Part shown: piece by piece, positions 48,979 through 59,981 of the stretch
How the letters are laid out: every line of letters begins with the position of its first letter
Numbering within the stretch: position 1 is the first letter of the stretch
Source: Mycobacterium kyorinense
Lineage (GTDB): Bacteria; Actinomycetota; Actinomycetes; Mycobacteriales; Mycobacteriaceae
NCBI RefSeq assembly: GCF_002101735.1
Contig: NZ_LQPE01000021.1
Coordinates: 1 to 63,651, forward strand
Direction: 5' to 3'
DNA length: 63,651 nt
Made by a program: the position numbers and the translations under genes
Notes under the pieces: generated by a model
What the model was told of the DNA's origin: nothing
Seen by the model: only the letters and a program-made list of their open reading frames with translations
Database searches by the model: none

Positions 48979-49889
48979 TGGCTCCGAACCGACCGCCACG
49001 AGCAGAGACCGGCACCATCGCCGGCGTGCTGGCCAATCTGCGGCGCGCGCCGAAGCGCGTGCGGCGCCAATCGCGGGAAGTCATCGAAACCGCTGTGTCG
49101 CAACTGTTCGACGCGGCGGTCCGGCATCCGCACGGCTCCCCGGTCTCCGGGGAGTACCGCATCGACGACCTGGCCCGGCTGGCCGGGACCACCACCCGCA
49201 ACATTCGGGTCTACCGCGATCGCGGCCTATTGCCACCGCCGCTGCGCGTGGGCCGGATCGCCCTGTTCAACGACACCCACCTGACCCGGCTGCGGTTGAT
49301 CACCTCGATGCTCGACCGCGGATACAACATTGCGCACGTGCGGGAAATGCTCAGCGCGTGGGAAGAAGGCAAAAATCTCGGCGACGTGCTGGGCCTGGAG
49401 ACCGCGATCGTGGGAACCTGGACCACCGAAAAGCCGGAAACCATACCGCTTTCCGACGCGCAGCGGCTGATCGGCGACGCGGCGGCATTCGATCGGCTGG
49501 TGGGGCTGGGGGTGATTCGGGTCGACGGCGCGCAGGCCACGATCACCCGGCCGAAACTGATCGAGGCGTTCAACGAGATCCGCGGCTACGGCGTGAGCAT
49601 GGACAAGCTGATCGACCTGCACGAGCAGATCGTTCCGCTGGTCGACCAGATCAGCGAATTGCTGGTGCGGGCGGGCGCTGAGCACGTCGCTGACCGCGTC
49701 AAACCGGGCGAGGCCCTGCCCGCCGACACCGAAATCGCCGAACTGATCACCATGTTGGTGCGGTTCCGCACGCAGGCCGTCGCATCGGTCACCGCCACTC
49801 TGGCGTCGTCGATCGAATCGACAATCGAATCGCTGGTCAGCAGCATCCTTGCCGACTACATGGAAAAGTCGGCGGCCGACGCCGACTGA
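48978..49889 (+). CDS. MerR-like transcriptional regulator
   Basis: The 303-residue protein has an N-terminal MerR helix-turn-helix (YRIDDLARLAGTTTRNIRVYRDRGLLPPP) around residues 55-83, then ALFNDTHLTRLRLITSMLDRGYNIAHVREML. The effector part is long (about 180 residues) and lacks cysteine clusters, so it is not a metal sensor of the classical type. ATG 48978 overlaps the monooxygenase stop (TGATG). It is last in the mbtJ-SDR-di-iron-BVMO operon and may control it. Effector unknown. Confidence 0.85.
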   Translation: MAPNRPPRAETGTIAGVLANLRRAPKRVRRQSREVIETAVSQLFDAAVRHPHGSPVSGEYRIDDLARLAGTTTRNIRVYRDRGLLPPPLRVGRIALFNDTHLTRLRLITSMLDRGYNIAHVREMLSAWEEGKNLGDVLGLETAIVGTWTTEKPETIPLSDAQRLIGDAAAFDRLVGLGVIRVDGAQATITRPKLIEAFNEIRGYGVSMDKLIDLHEQIVPLVDQISELLVRAGAEHVADRVKPGEALPADTEIAELITMLVRFRTQAVASVTATLASSIESTIESLVSSILADYMEKSAADAD

Positions 49890-49967
49890 GTTTCCGCGCC
49901 GTTGACCTGCTGGTGAACACGCGGTCATGCGATGTTGACAAGCAGTTCACGCCGCGGCAGCGCAGCC

Positions 49968-49988
49968 CCAAGCTAATCCCCAGCTTGG
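49968..49988. terminator. Hairpin downstream of the regulator gene
   Basis: CCAAGCT-N7-AGCTTGG is a perfect 7-bp stem, followed by CCTGTTT. It lies 78 bp after the regulator stop and 73 bp before the permease start. It may be a weak terminator or an operator; the T-run is poor, as is usual in mycobacteria. Confidence 0.45.
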
Positions 49989-50061
49989 CCTGTTTATGCT
50001 CTTAGCGCCACGCGGCGGGAACGCGCCCGCCGCGGCGCCCCATATAAGGGAGAGAGACCTG

Positions 50062-52629
<2,568 letters not shown>

Positions 52630-52750
52630 CCACCGGCGGGCATCTCCGGTTCGACATCGACCCCGGTCACCGGCGCGCGGCACTTTGAGTAGCGATGACT
52701 TTAAGTCCATGCGGCGGCGCTCGACCCGCGCTGAGCACGCCGTTTCGCCT

Positions 52751-52839
52751 CGATGCGACGTCTACGCGCGCGATGCGACGTCGCGCGCGTCGACCCTGAG
52801 TGTGATTGGTTTTGGTCACCGAACGTTTGCGCAACGTTC
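52751..52839. repeat. Direct and inverted repeats in the mbtI-52960 intergenic region
   Basis: The 355-bp gap between mbtI and the next plus-strand gene holds the IdeR-box-like site, a 12-bp direct repeat CGATGCGACGTC at 52751-52762 and 52771-52782 (20-bp period), and GAACGTT-N5-AACGTTC at 52821-52839. These look like regulator sites for the downstream small gene. I found no convincing additional ORF in the gap. Confidence 0.5.
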
Positions 52840-52959
52840 AGTCCCCAGTCTCGCAGCGGATCGCGTCCAGAAGGAGGCCGTTCGTAGCATCACGGGCAGC
52901 CCGACATTGGCCAGATCCACGACCTACGCCAATCACGAATACAGAAAGGGGCAACCGCC

Positions 52960-53160
52960 GTGTTCATCATCCGGCTTCTCGACGGTGAAGAAGTGCATGC
53001 CAACGACGGCGACACGCTCTCGATCAACCAGGAAACCGGCGTGCTCACCGTCTCTCGGGTGGATGGTTTCGAGGAAGTCACCACCTACTTCTCGCCCTCG
53101 GCGTGGGCCTCGGTGACGCATCGGGTCAAGGGCGCGGGGCTCAAGAAGGCGTCGGCCTAG
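52960..53160 (+). CDS. Small conserved hypothetical protein
   Basis: The 66-residue protein starts MFIIRLLDGEEVHANDGDTLSI and ends VTHRVKGAGLKKASA. It looks like a small beta-rich domain with an alternating hydrophobic pattern and a basic tail. It has no cysteines, signal or membrane helix. GTG 52960 has AAAGGGG 8 nt upstream. It is not MbtH: the conserved Asn-Pro-Phe, Ser-x-Trp-Pro and Trp-Thr-Asp features are missing. It converges on the P450 gene with a 3-bp gap. Function unknown. Confidence 0.65.
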   Translation: MFIIRLLDGEEVHANDGDTLSINQETGVLTVSRVDGFEEVTTYFSPSAWASVTHRVKGAGLKKASA

Positions 53161-53163
53161 CCG

Positions 53164-54387
53164 TTAGCCCTCGGCCTGCCCTTTGGCACTGAACTGCACG
53201 GGCAGCGCCGCCGGTGAGCGGAATGCCACCCCGACTACGCGCGGCGGGGGTTCGCTGGGATCCAGTCGCAGATCCGGCAGCCGGTCGAGCAGCGCGTTGA
53301 TCGCGACGGTGGACTCCATCCTTGCCAGGTGCATGCCCAGACACAGGTGCGGACCGCCGCCGAAGGTCAGGTGGGTGATGTTCGCGCGGGCCGGGTCGAA
53401 CCGGTCGGGATCGGGGTAACGCGCCGGATCCCGGTTGGCGGCCGCGACGCTGACGCTGACGTTGGTGCCGGCCGGAATACCGACCCCGCCCAGTTCGCAA
53501 TCGTGGGCCGCTCTGCGCATCACCGTGGTGATCGGCGGCTCCCAGCGCAACGCCTCCTCGATCGCTCCGTGGACCAGGCCGCGGTCGGCGCGCACCGCCT
53601 CCCACAGCGCGGGCTCGGTGAGCAGGCCGACCAGCAGGTTGCCGGAAGCGCGGTAGGTGGTCTCGACTCCGGCCGGCAGGATCAGCAGCAGGAACGCGAA
53701 GATCTCGTCGTCCGTCAGCCGGGCGCCGTCGATCTCGGATTCGGCCAGCGTGCTGATCAGGTCGTCCTGCGGGTCACGGCGCCGCGCGGCCAGGATCTCC
53801 CCGAAATACGACTTCAGTTCGGCCGACGCGGCCAGACCGCACTCCCAGTCGTAGACCACGTTCAGCAGTTCGATCGACAACCGCTGGAAGCGCAGGTAAT
53901 CCTGGCGCGGCAAGCCCATCATCCGGGCGATGACCTGCACCGGGAAGGCGAAGGTGAACTCGCGCGCCAGCTCGGCCCGGCCGCGCGGAGCGAACCGGTC
54001 GATGAGCTCGTGCACGACGACTTCCACCAGCTCGCTGCGCCACCGCTCGAGCAGCGCCGAGCGGAACGACGGCGACACCAGCGCGCGGCTGGCCCGGTGT
54101 TCAGCGCCTTCGAGTTCGAGCAGGGTGCGGCCCATGACCGGGCCCATGATCTGCTCGTAGATCGACGACGAGAACGTGTCGGGATGGGTCAGCACCGTCT
54201 GGCACTCGTCGTAACCCAATACCGTCACGCCCGCGGAACCCAGTGTCTGGCTGGAGGTTTCGCTGAATGGGTTGCCGACCATGACCCGGTGCTTGGTGCG
54301 TGCCTCGCGGAGTCGCTCGTGCACGTTTTCGACTTGCTTGAGCAGGCCGCCCTGCAGCTCGGCGGGGTCGAATTCGTCGACGGTCAT
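53164..54387 (-). CDS. Cytochrome P450
   Basis: The 407-residue soluble P450 has I-helix oxygen-binding AGVETTY (Glu in place of the usual Asp is acceptable), ExxR helix EALRWEPP, and heme-ligand loop FGGGPHLCLGMHLAR with Cys as fifth ligand. The substrate cannot be predicted and I do not assign a CYP number. ATG 54387 overlaps the stop of the upstream amidohydrolase by 4 nt (ATGA). Third gene of an operon with two amidohydrolases, suggesting oxidative and hydrolytic breakdown of a xenobiotic or secondary metabolite. Redox partners are not encoded nearby. Confidence 0.93.
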   Translation of the reverse strand: MTVDEFDPAELQGGLLKQVENVHERLREARTKHRVMVGNPFSETSSQTLGSAGVTVLGYDECQTVLTHPDTFSSSIYEQIMGPVMGRTLLELEGAEHRASRALVSPSFRSALLERWRSELVEVVVHELIDRFAPRGRAELAREFTFAFPVQVIARMMGLPRQDYLRFQRLSIELLNVVYDWECGLAASAELKSYFGEILAARRRDPQDDLISTLAESEIDGARLTDDEIFAFLLLILPAGVETTYRASGNLLVGLLTEPALWEAVRADRGLVHGAIEEALRWEPPITTVMRRAAHDCELGGVGIPAGTNVSVSVAAANRDPARYPDPDRFDPARANITHLTFGGGPHLCLGMHLARMESTVAINALLDRLPDLRLDPSEPPPRVVGVAFRSPAALPVQFSAKGQAEG

Positions 54388-56105
54388 GACGCGGTCACCG
54401 TCTCGGTGTCACGCCCGGACCGCAGCACGGTCCCGGGCGTAGCTCCGGTGGCCACGCCGTCGCGGCACACCTCCACCCCGCCGACCAGCACCGAGCTGAT
54501 GCCGCGGGCGTCGGCCACCAGCCGCGGCGCACCGGCGGGAAGGTCGTAGCGGGTGCGCTCGGGCCCGTGGCCGACGGTCGCCGGATCGAAGAGCACCAGG
54601 TCGGCGTGCCAGCCCGGCGCGATCCGGCCGCGGCCGGTCAGCCCGTAGAGCCGGGCCGGCACGTCGGTGATCAACCGCACCGCCTCCTCGAGCGTCACCA
54701 CCTGATGCTCCCGAACCCCGTGCCCCAGCAGCGATGTCGTGTAAATGGCGCCGCACATCATGTCCAGGTGCGCCCCGGCGTCGGAGCCGCCGATGACCGC
54801 GTCGCGGTGTCGCCACACCTCGGCGCGCACCCGCCAGTCGGCGGCGTCGTCACCGCTCGACGGCGGCGTCAGCCCGGTGCGCAGCTCGTCGGCGACCACG
54901 ATGTCGCACAGCGTGTCGAACGGCGCTGATCCCCGCGCCGCGGCGACCGCGCCCACGGAATGCCCTGCGGCGTCGGCGTTTTCGGGCGCAAATGTTTCGA
55001 CGATGATCAGGTGCTCCCAGTGCGACAGCCCACGCAGGATGCCGGCATCCTCGGATTGGGCGCCGGCGTCGAGGCGACGACGGACGTCCGGGTCGGAGAG
55101 CGCCTTGAGCCGCTCGGGCACTGGCAGGTGCATGGTGTCGCGCCAGCCGGGCAGCCCGTCGAGCACGAAGCCGGTGAGGAAGGACAGCCGGATTTTCATC
55201 GAGTGGGGCAGGGTGAGCGCGACGACCCGCCCGCCGCGCTGGGCGGCGACCTCCGAGGCCCGCAACTGGCCCTGGTGGCCGGCCGGATTGGCCGCCGACA
55301 CCCCGAGCACGTTCCAGTTCAGCGGCCGGTCGGCGGCCCGCGACATGTCGGTGAGCAGCCCGATGTCGTAGTCGGTGAACCCCGACAGGCAACCGGGGAT
55401 GATCGCCTCCAATGTGGTGCCCGGGTGGTTCCGAAGGCCGCCCGCCAAGGCCACCAGTTCCTGACGCGACGCCGCTCGTGACGGCACCGGCTGCCCGGCG
55501 CCGTCGTTGTGGGTGTGCGACTGTGACGTCGAAAACCCCAGCGCCCCAGAGTTCAACGCCTCCTCGAGAAGCGCAACCATCCGCTCGATCTGCTGCGGCG
55601 TCGCTGCCCTACCGACCGCCTCGTCACCCATCGCCGCCAGCCGCAACGCCGAATGACCAACGAGGAAGCCGGCATTCACCGCGATGTGGCCGTCGAGCCG
55701 TTTCAGCCAGTCGCCGAACGACGTCCACTGCCAGTCCAGGCCGGCCCGCAGCGCCTCCAGCGGCATGCCCTCGACCCGGGCAAGCATTCGGGTGAGGTAG
55801 TCGTGCTGTTCGGCAGCCGCAGGCGCCAGCGTGAATCCGCAGTTGCCGCCGAACACCGTCGTGACCCCGTGCTGCAGCGACGGGCTCGCGGTCGGATCCC
55901 AGAACAGTTGCGCATCGTAGTGGGTGTGCAGGTCGACGAAACCAGGCGCCAGCGTCTGGCCTTGCGCATCAACGGTTTTCGCGGCCAGCTCGTCGGTCTC
56001 CCCCACGGCGACGATCCTGCCATCCTTGACGCCGACGTTCCCGTGACGGGTGGGCGCCCCTGTGCCGTCGACGATTTCCGCGTCGCGGATCAACAGGTCG
56101 AGCAT
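54384..56105 (-). CDS. Amidohydrolase, N-acyl-D-amino-acid deacylase type
   Basis: The 573-residue metal-dependent amidohydrolase has the first metal motif VDLHTHYDAQLFWD near residue 60, GNCGFTLAP, the ALGFSTSQSHTH region, and late catalytic Asp in GGSDAGAHLDMM. The C-terminal beta sandwich includes GRGRIAPGWHADLVLFDP. These match D-aminoacylase/dihydroorotase-like members of mycobacteria. ATG 56105 is chosen because upstream sequence in the frame is low complexity. The start overlaps the 3' end of the preceding amidohydrolase by 16 nt. Substrate unknown. Confidence 0.85.
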   Translation of the reverse strand: MLDLLIRDAEIVDGTGAPTRHGNVGVKDGRIVAVGETDELAAKTVDAQGQTLAPGFVDLHTHYDAQLFWDPTASPSLQHGVTTVFGGNCGFTLAPAAAEQHDYLTRMLARVEGMPLEALRAGLDWQWTSFGDWLKRLDGHIAVNAGFLVGHSALRLAAMGDEAVGRAATPQQIERMVALLEEALNSGALGFSTSQSHTHNDGAGQPVPSRAASRQELVALAGGLRNHPGTTLEAIIPGCLSGFTDYDIGLLTDMSRAADRPLNWNVLGVSAANPAGHQGQLRASEVAAQRGGRVVALTLPHSMKIRLSFLTGFVLDGLPGWRDTMHLPVPERLKALSDPDVRRRLDAGAQSEDAGILRGLSHWEHLIIVETFAPENADAAGHSVGAVAAARGSAPFDTLCDIVVADELRTGLTPPSSGDDAADWRVRAEVWRHRDAVIGGSDAGAHLDMMCGAIYTTSLLGHGVREHQVVTLEEAVRLITDVPARLYGLTGRGRIAPGWHADLVLFDPATVGHGPERTRYDLPAGAPRLVADARGISSVLVGGVEVCRDGVATGATPGTVLRSGRDTETVTAS

Positions 56106-57286
56106 GTCAGCCAGCCGCTGTCCGGTAGTGGGTGGCGGAAGAGCTCCGCGGCGTTTCGGTGGGTGATGCGGGCGGCGTCGTCGGCAGACAACCCCGCAAC
56201 GTTGCGCGCGACGACCTTCTGGGTGTCGGGCCACGTCGAATCCGCGTGCGGATAGTCACTTTCGACGAGGATCCGGTCGGCGCCGATGGCGTCCAGCGCG
56301 CCGAACGCGTGCGGGTCGTCGATCGAGCAGAACCAGAAGTTGCGGCGCAGCACTTCGCTGGGCAGCAGGTCGCTCGTCCACGAGCCGCCCTCGTGTCCGG
56401 ATGCGGAGTGAGCCAGCACATAGTCGGCGCGGTCGCCGAGCATCGCCGCCCAGCCGAGCCCGCCTTCGGCCAGCGTGATGTTCAACTTCGGGAAGCGCAC
56501 CGGAATCCCCGACCACAGCATGTCGGCGCATGCGACCAGAGCATTGACCGGAAACAGCGTGGTGATGGTCTCGAATGGGGTGTCCGGCGCGGGAATTGGT
56601 GCCCACTGTGCTGATCCGGTGTGCAGGCACACGACGGTGCCGGTCTCCTCGCACGCGGCGAAGAACGGGTCCCACACCCCGGTGTGCAGACTGGGCAGCC
56701 CACATTGGGCCGGCAGCTCGGGAAAGCTGACCGCCTTGAAGCCGCGGGCGGCGTTGGCGCGGATTTCCTCGGCGGCCAACTGCGGATCGGCCAGCCACGG
56801 CAGCTGCAGCGGGATGATGCGCTCCGGGAAGCTGCCGGCCCACACCTGAAGATGCCAGTCGTTCCAGGCCCGCAGCACGGCCAGGCCCAGCTCGGGATCT
56901 CTGCTCTTCCAGAACACGGTTCCGGAGAAGCCGGCGATCAGCGACGGGAAGTTCAGCGACGCCCAGATGCCGGCCAGATCCATGTCGGCGATGCGTGCCT
57001 TGATATCCCAACAGCCAGGGCGCATTTCGTCGAACCGGGTCGGCTCCATGCTCCATTCCTCCGGCGGCCGCCCAACCACCGCGTTGAGTCCGACGTTGGG
57101 GTAGTCGCAATCCTCGTAGCGCCACACCTGGCGTCCGTCGTCGGTCTCGACAATCCGCGGCGCCCGGTCGGCCAGCGCGGTGGGCAATCGCCCGTCGAAC
57201 ATGTCGGGCGGCTCGATGACGTGGTCGTCGACCGAGATCACCACGTGCCGTCGCTCTCGCGGAGCTGGGTCCGGCAGCAGCGCCAT
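56090..57286 (-). CDS. Amidohydrolase family 2 (PF04909-like) protein
   Basis: The 398-residue TIM-barrel amidohydrolase has N-terminal VISVDDHVIEPPDMF, mid-protein VCLHTGSAQW, and near the end DRILVESDYPHADSTWPDT (catalytic Asp). This pattern is found in amidohydrolase 2 decarboxylases and hydrolases such as ACMS decarboxylase relatives. Mycobacteria have many uncharacterised copies. First gene of the operon amidohydrolase-amidohydrolase-P450. A dyad at 57316-57340 lies 30 bp upstream. Substrate unknown. Confidence 0.85.
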   Translation of the reverse strand: MALLPDPAPRERRHVVISVDDHVIEPPDMFDGRLPTALADRAPRIVETDDGRQVWRYEDCDYPNVGLNAVVGRPPEEWSMEPTRFDEMRPGCWDIKARIADMDLAGIWASLNFPSLIAGFSGTVFWKSRDPELGLAVLRAWNDWHLQVWAGSFPERIIPLQLPWLADPQLAAEEIRANAARGFKAVSFPELPAQCGLPSLHTGVWDPFFAACEETGTVVCLHTGSAQWAPIPAPDTPFETITTLFPVNALVACADMLWSGIPVRFPKLNITLAEGGLGWAAMLGDRADYVLAHSASGHEGGSWTSDLLPSEVLRRNFWFCSIDDPHAFGALDAIGADRILVESDYPHADSTWPDTQKVVARNVAGLSADDAARITHRNAAELFRHPLPDSGWLTCSTC

Positions 57287-57315
57287 AGAGGAAGCTAACG
57301 ACGGCTTTTCACGGG

Positions 57316-57340
57316 TGTCAATGCTATCTATGCAATGACA
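57316..57340. promoter_or_regulatory. Candidate operator of the amidohydrolase-P450 operon
   Basis: TGTCAATGC-N7-GCAATGACA is an inverted repeat with 8 of 9 arm positions matching, 30 bp upstream of the first gene of the operon. Size and position fit a repressor or activator site. No dedicated regulator gene is adjacent. Confidence 0.5.
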
Positions 57341-57350
57341 GCGAAGTTAG

Positions 57351-57403
57351 GCGATTTCGGCGCGGTAACCGTCGCTTAGCGCAAGAAAGCGCGCCGAAAT
57401 CGC
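57351..57403. repeat. Long inverted repeat after the aldehyde dehydrogenase
   Basis: Perfect 14-bp arms GCGATTTCGGCGCG (57351-57364) and CGCGCCGAAATCGC (57390-57403) flank a 25-nt loop that holds a smaller GCGC/GCGC hairpin. The right arm abuts the aldehyde dehydrogenase stop codon. Likely a strong stem-loop that ends or stabilises that transcript; the T-run is absent. Confidence 0.7.
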
Positions 57404-58846
57404 TTATCGCGGGGCCGGCTGCCGGACGAAGGCCCGCGGCTGGGTGAATGCCCGGATGCCGTCGACCCCGAGCTCGCGGCCCAGCCCGGACTGGCCCACC
57501 CCGCCGAATGGCAGCCGCGGATCCTGGGCCGCCATGCCGTGGCAGTTGACGCTGACCGTGCCCGCGACCAGCCGGGCGGCCACCGAGTCGGCCAGCGCGT
57601 CGTCACCGGTCCAGACCGACGCGGTGAGCCCGAAGTCGGTGGCGTTGGCGGCGTCGACCGCGTCGTCGATGCTTTGGTAGCCGAAGATCGGCAGCACCGG
57701 ACCGAACTGCTCCTGGGCGGCCAGCGCCGCGTCGGGCGCCAAACCCGTGACGACCGTGGGCAGTACGAAGTAACCGCCGGAGTCGGCGTCGGCCTCCCGA
57801 ATCCGGCCGGCGGCGCGGACCGTCGCACCCCGCGCCCGGGCGTCGGTGGTCAGCGCCTGCACCCGGTCGCGTCCGGCGGCGGTGTGCAGCGGGCCGAGCG
57901 TGGTCTCGTCGGCCAGGCCGTCACCGACCACCTCCCGCTGGCAGCGCGCGAGCACCGCGTCGGCCAGCTCCTCGACCCGGGCCGCCGGCGCGTACAGCCG
58001 TTTGATGGCCATGCACACCTGACCGCCGGTGGTGTAGGTCGCGGTCACCAGACGCTCGACGAGCTCGTCGGTGATCTGAAGATCCGGGCCGATGATCGCG
58101 GCGTCGTTGCCGCCGAGCTCGAGCAGCACCGGCGTGAGGCGAGACGACGCCGCCGCCATCACCGCGCGCCCGGTGGCCACGCCGCCGGTCAGCGAAATGA
58201 CGTCGACGCCGGGGTGGGTGACCAGCGCCTGGGCCAGCTCGCTGCCCGGGCCGGCGAGCACGTTCACCACCCCGGGCGGCAAGGCGGCGGCGAACGCCTC
58301 GCCGAGTTGCAACGCGGCCAGCGGACACGTCGGCGGCACCTTGACGACGGCGGTGTTGCCGGCAACCAGTGCCGACGACAGCTTGGTTATTGCCAGCGCC
58401 AGCGGCCAGTTGAACGGAAGCACAAGCGCCGCAACACCATACGGCTCGCGGTGCAGCCGCGGGTAGGCCTGTTGCGGGTCGATGTGCTCGGGCGCCAGCG
58501 CGGCCTCGGCCATCGAGCCGAGCAGCGATGCCAACACGGGCGCGGTGTCGATTTCGAACCTGGCTTCCGACAGCACCTTGCCGTGCTCGCGGGTGTACAG
58601 CCGGGCACCGTCGCGGGCACCGAGTTGCTCGGCGGCCCGTGTTGCCGCCGCGGTGACGGCCGCGACCCGCTCGGCCACGTGCAGGGCGCGCCACCCGGTC
58701 AGAGCGCGACGCGCGGCCTGCACGGCGGCGTCGAGCTGTTCGGGGCCGGCGGCGGGGGCGTCCCCGACGATCTCGGCCGGGCGCGCCGGATTGTGCACCG
58801 GGTAGGTGCTCGCGCCGGGTCGGGCCTCGCCGTCGATGGTGAGCAT
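57404..58846 (-). CDS. Aldehyde dehydrogenase family protein
   Basis: The 480-residue NAD(P)-dependent enzyme has cofactor segment VLPFNWPLALAITKLSSALVAGN, catalytic Glu in LELGGND, catalytic Cys in GGQVCMAIKR, and C-terminal LPFGGVGQSGLGRELG. The family oxidises aldehydes to acids; many members act on semialdehydes. ATG 58846 has AAGGAGG about 8 nt upstream. Divergent from the alcohol dehydrogenase with a 49-bp gap, so the two may act in sequence on one substrate (alcohol to aldehyde to acid). Confidence 0.92.
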   Translation of the reverse strand: MLTIDGEARPGASTYPVHNPARPAEIVGDAPAAGPEQLDAAVQAARRALTGWRALHVAERVAAVTAAATRAAEQLGARDGARLYTREHGKVLSEARFEIDTAPVLASLLGSMAEAALAPEHIDPQQAYPRLHREPYGVAALVLPFNWPLALAITKLSSALVAGNTAVVKVPPTCPLAALQLGEAFAAALPPGVVNVLAGPGSELAQALVTHPGVDVISLTGGVATGRAVMAAASSRLTPVLLELGGNDAAIIGPDLQITDELVERLVTATYTTGGQVCMAIKRLYAPAARVEELADAVLARCQREVVGDGLADETTLGPLHTAAGRDRVQALTTDARARGATVRAAGRIREADADSGGYFVLPTVVTGLAPDAALAAQEQFGPVLPIFGYQSIDDAVDAANATDFGLTASVWTGDDALADSVAARLVAGTVSVNCHGMAAQDPRLPFGGVGQSGLGRELGVDGIRAFTQPRAFVRQPAPR

Positions 58847-58895
58847 CGCGCTGCCTCCTTGACCCGGTGCGGTCGTGTCGCAATCGTAGGTCGCT

Positions 58896-59981
58896 ATGCG
58901 GGCGGTCGTGCTGCATCAGGTCGGGCGACCGAGCGCGGTCGAGGAGCTCACGCTGCGACCGCTCGTCGGCCACGAGGTGCGGGTGCGGCTGGCCGCCAGC
59001 GGTGTGTGCCACACCGACCTGTCGGTGCGCGACGGCGGCATGCCCGCGCTGCTGCCGTGCACGCTCGGCCACGAGGGCGCCGGCGTCGTCACCGAGGTCG
59101 GCGATGGCGTGCACGCCGTCGCGCCGGGTGATCACGTGGTACTCACCTGGAACGTGCCGTGCCGGGCCTGTTCGCACTGCTTGCGCGGCGATGCCCAGCT
59201 GTGCCCGCACGGTCTCGACCACGCCTTCGGCGAGCCATACGGGCGCGACAGCGCCGGGCCGGTATGGCCGGCGATGGGCGCGGGCGCCCTAGCCGAGGAG
59301 ACGCTGCTGCCGGCCGCCGCGGCGGTGCCCGTCGATCGTTCGCTACGGCTCGACCACGCCGCGCTGCTGGGCTGCGCGGTGATCACCGGTGTCGGCGCGG
59401 TGCTGCGCACCGCGCTGGTCCGGGCCGGCCAGAGCGTGCTGGTAATCGGTTGCGGCGGTGTCGGTTTGGCCGCGATCCAGGGTGCCCGGCTGGCGGGCGC
59501 GGCGCCGATCATCGCCGCAGACCGGGTGGCCGGCCAGCTTCCGGCTGCGACGGCCAACGGCGCCACCGACACCGTCGACGCCGGTGCGGCCGATCTGGTC
59601 GCCGCGGTGCGCGAACTGACCGGCGGCGAGGGCGTCGACCATGCGATCGAGGTGGTCGGCAAGCCGGCCACCATCCGCGCGGCCTACGACGCCACCCGTC
59701 GCGGCGGCACGATCACCGTCGTGGGCGCCGCCCGCATCGAGGAGAGCGTGAGCTTTCCCGCGCTGTCGATGATGGCCGACGGCAAGACAATTCGCGGCAG
59801 CGTGTACGGCGGCAGCGACCCGGCCCGCGACATTCCGATGCTGGCCGCGCTGGCGCGTCGCGGCCGTCTCGACCTCGAGGCGCTGGTGACGCGGCGCATC
59901 GGTATCGATGACGTCGAAACGGCGTTCACCGACATGGCCGCCGGACGCGGAGCGCGCAGCGTGGTCTGCTTCGACGCCTAG
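58896..59981 (+). CDS. Zinc-dependent alcohol dehydrogenase (MDR family)
   Basis: The 361-residue medium-chain dehydrogenase has catalytic zinc ligands Cys38 (GVCHTDLS) and His59-Glu60 (LGHEGAGVV), the structural zinc lobe CRACSHCLRGDAQLC, and cofactor fold GCGGVGLAAIQGARLAG. The length and lobe match class III-type mycobacterial alcohol dehydrogenases. Substrate unknown. It is divergent from the aldehyde dehydrogenase. The 3' end overlaps the convergent small hypothetical gene by 4 nt. Confidence 0.92.
   Translation: MRAVVLHQVGRPSAVEELTLRPLVGHEVRVRLAASGVCHTDLSVRDGGMPALLPCTLGHEGAGVVTEVGDGVHAVAPGDHVVLTWNVPCRACSHCLRGDAQLCPHGLDHAFGEPYGRDSAGPVWPAMGAGALAEETLLPAAAAVPVDRSLRLDHAALLGCAVITGVGAVLRTALVRAGQSVLVIGCGGVGLAAIQGARLAGAAPIIAADRVAGQLPAATANGATDTVDAGAADLVAAVRELTGGEGVDHAIEVVGKPATIRAAYDATRRGGTITVVGAARIEESVSFPALSMMADGKTIRGSVYGGSDPARDIPMLAALARRGRLDLEALVTRRIGIDDVETAFTDMAAGRGARSVVCFDA

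Noticed and set aside
52960..53160. Small gene near mbtI as a candidate MbtH
   Set aside because: Length is similar, but the conserved MbtH residues (Asn-Pro-Phe, Ser-x-Trp-Pro, Trp-Thr-Asp-x-Arg-Pro) are absent.
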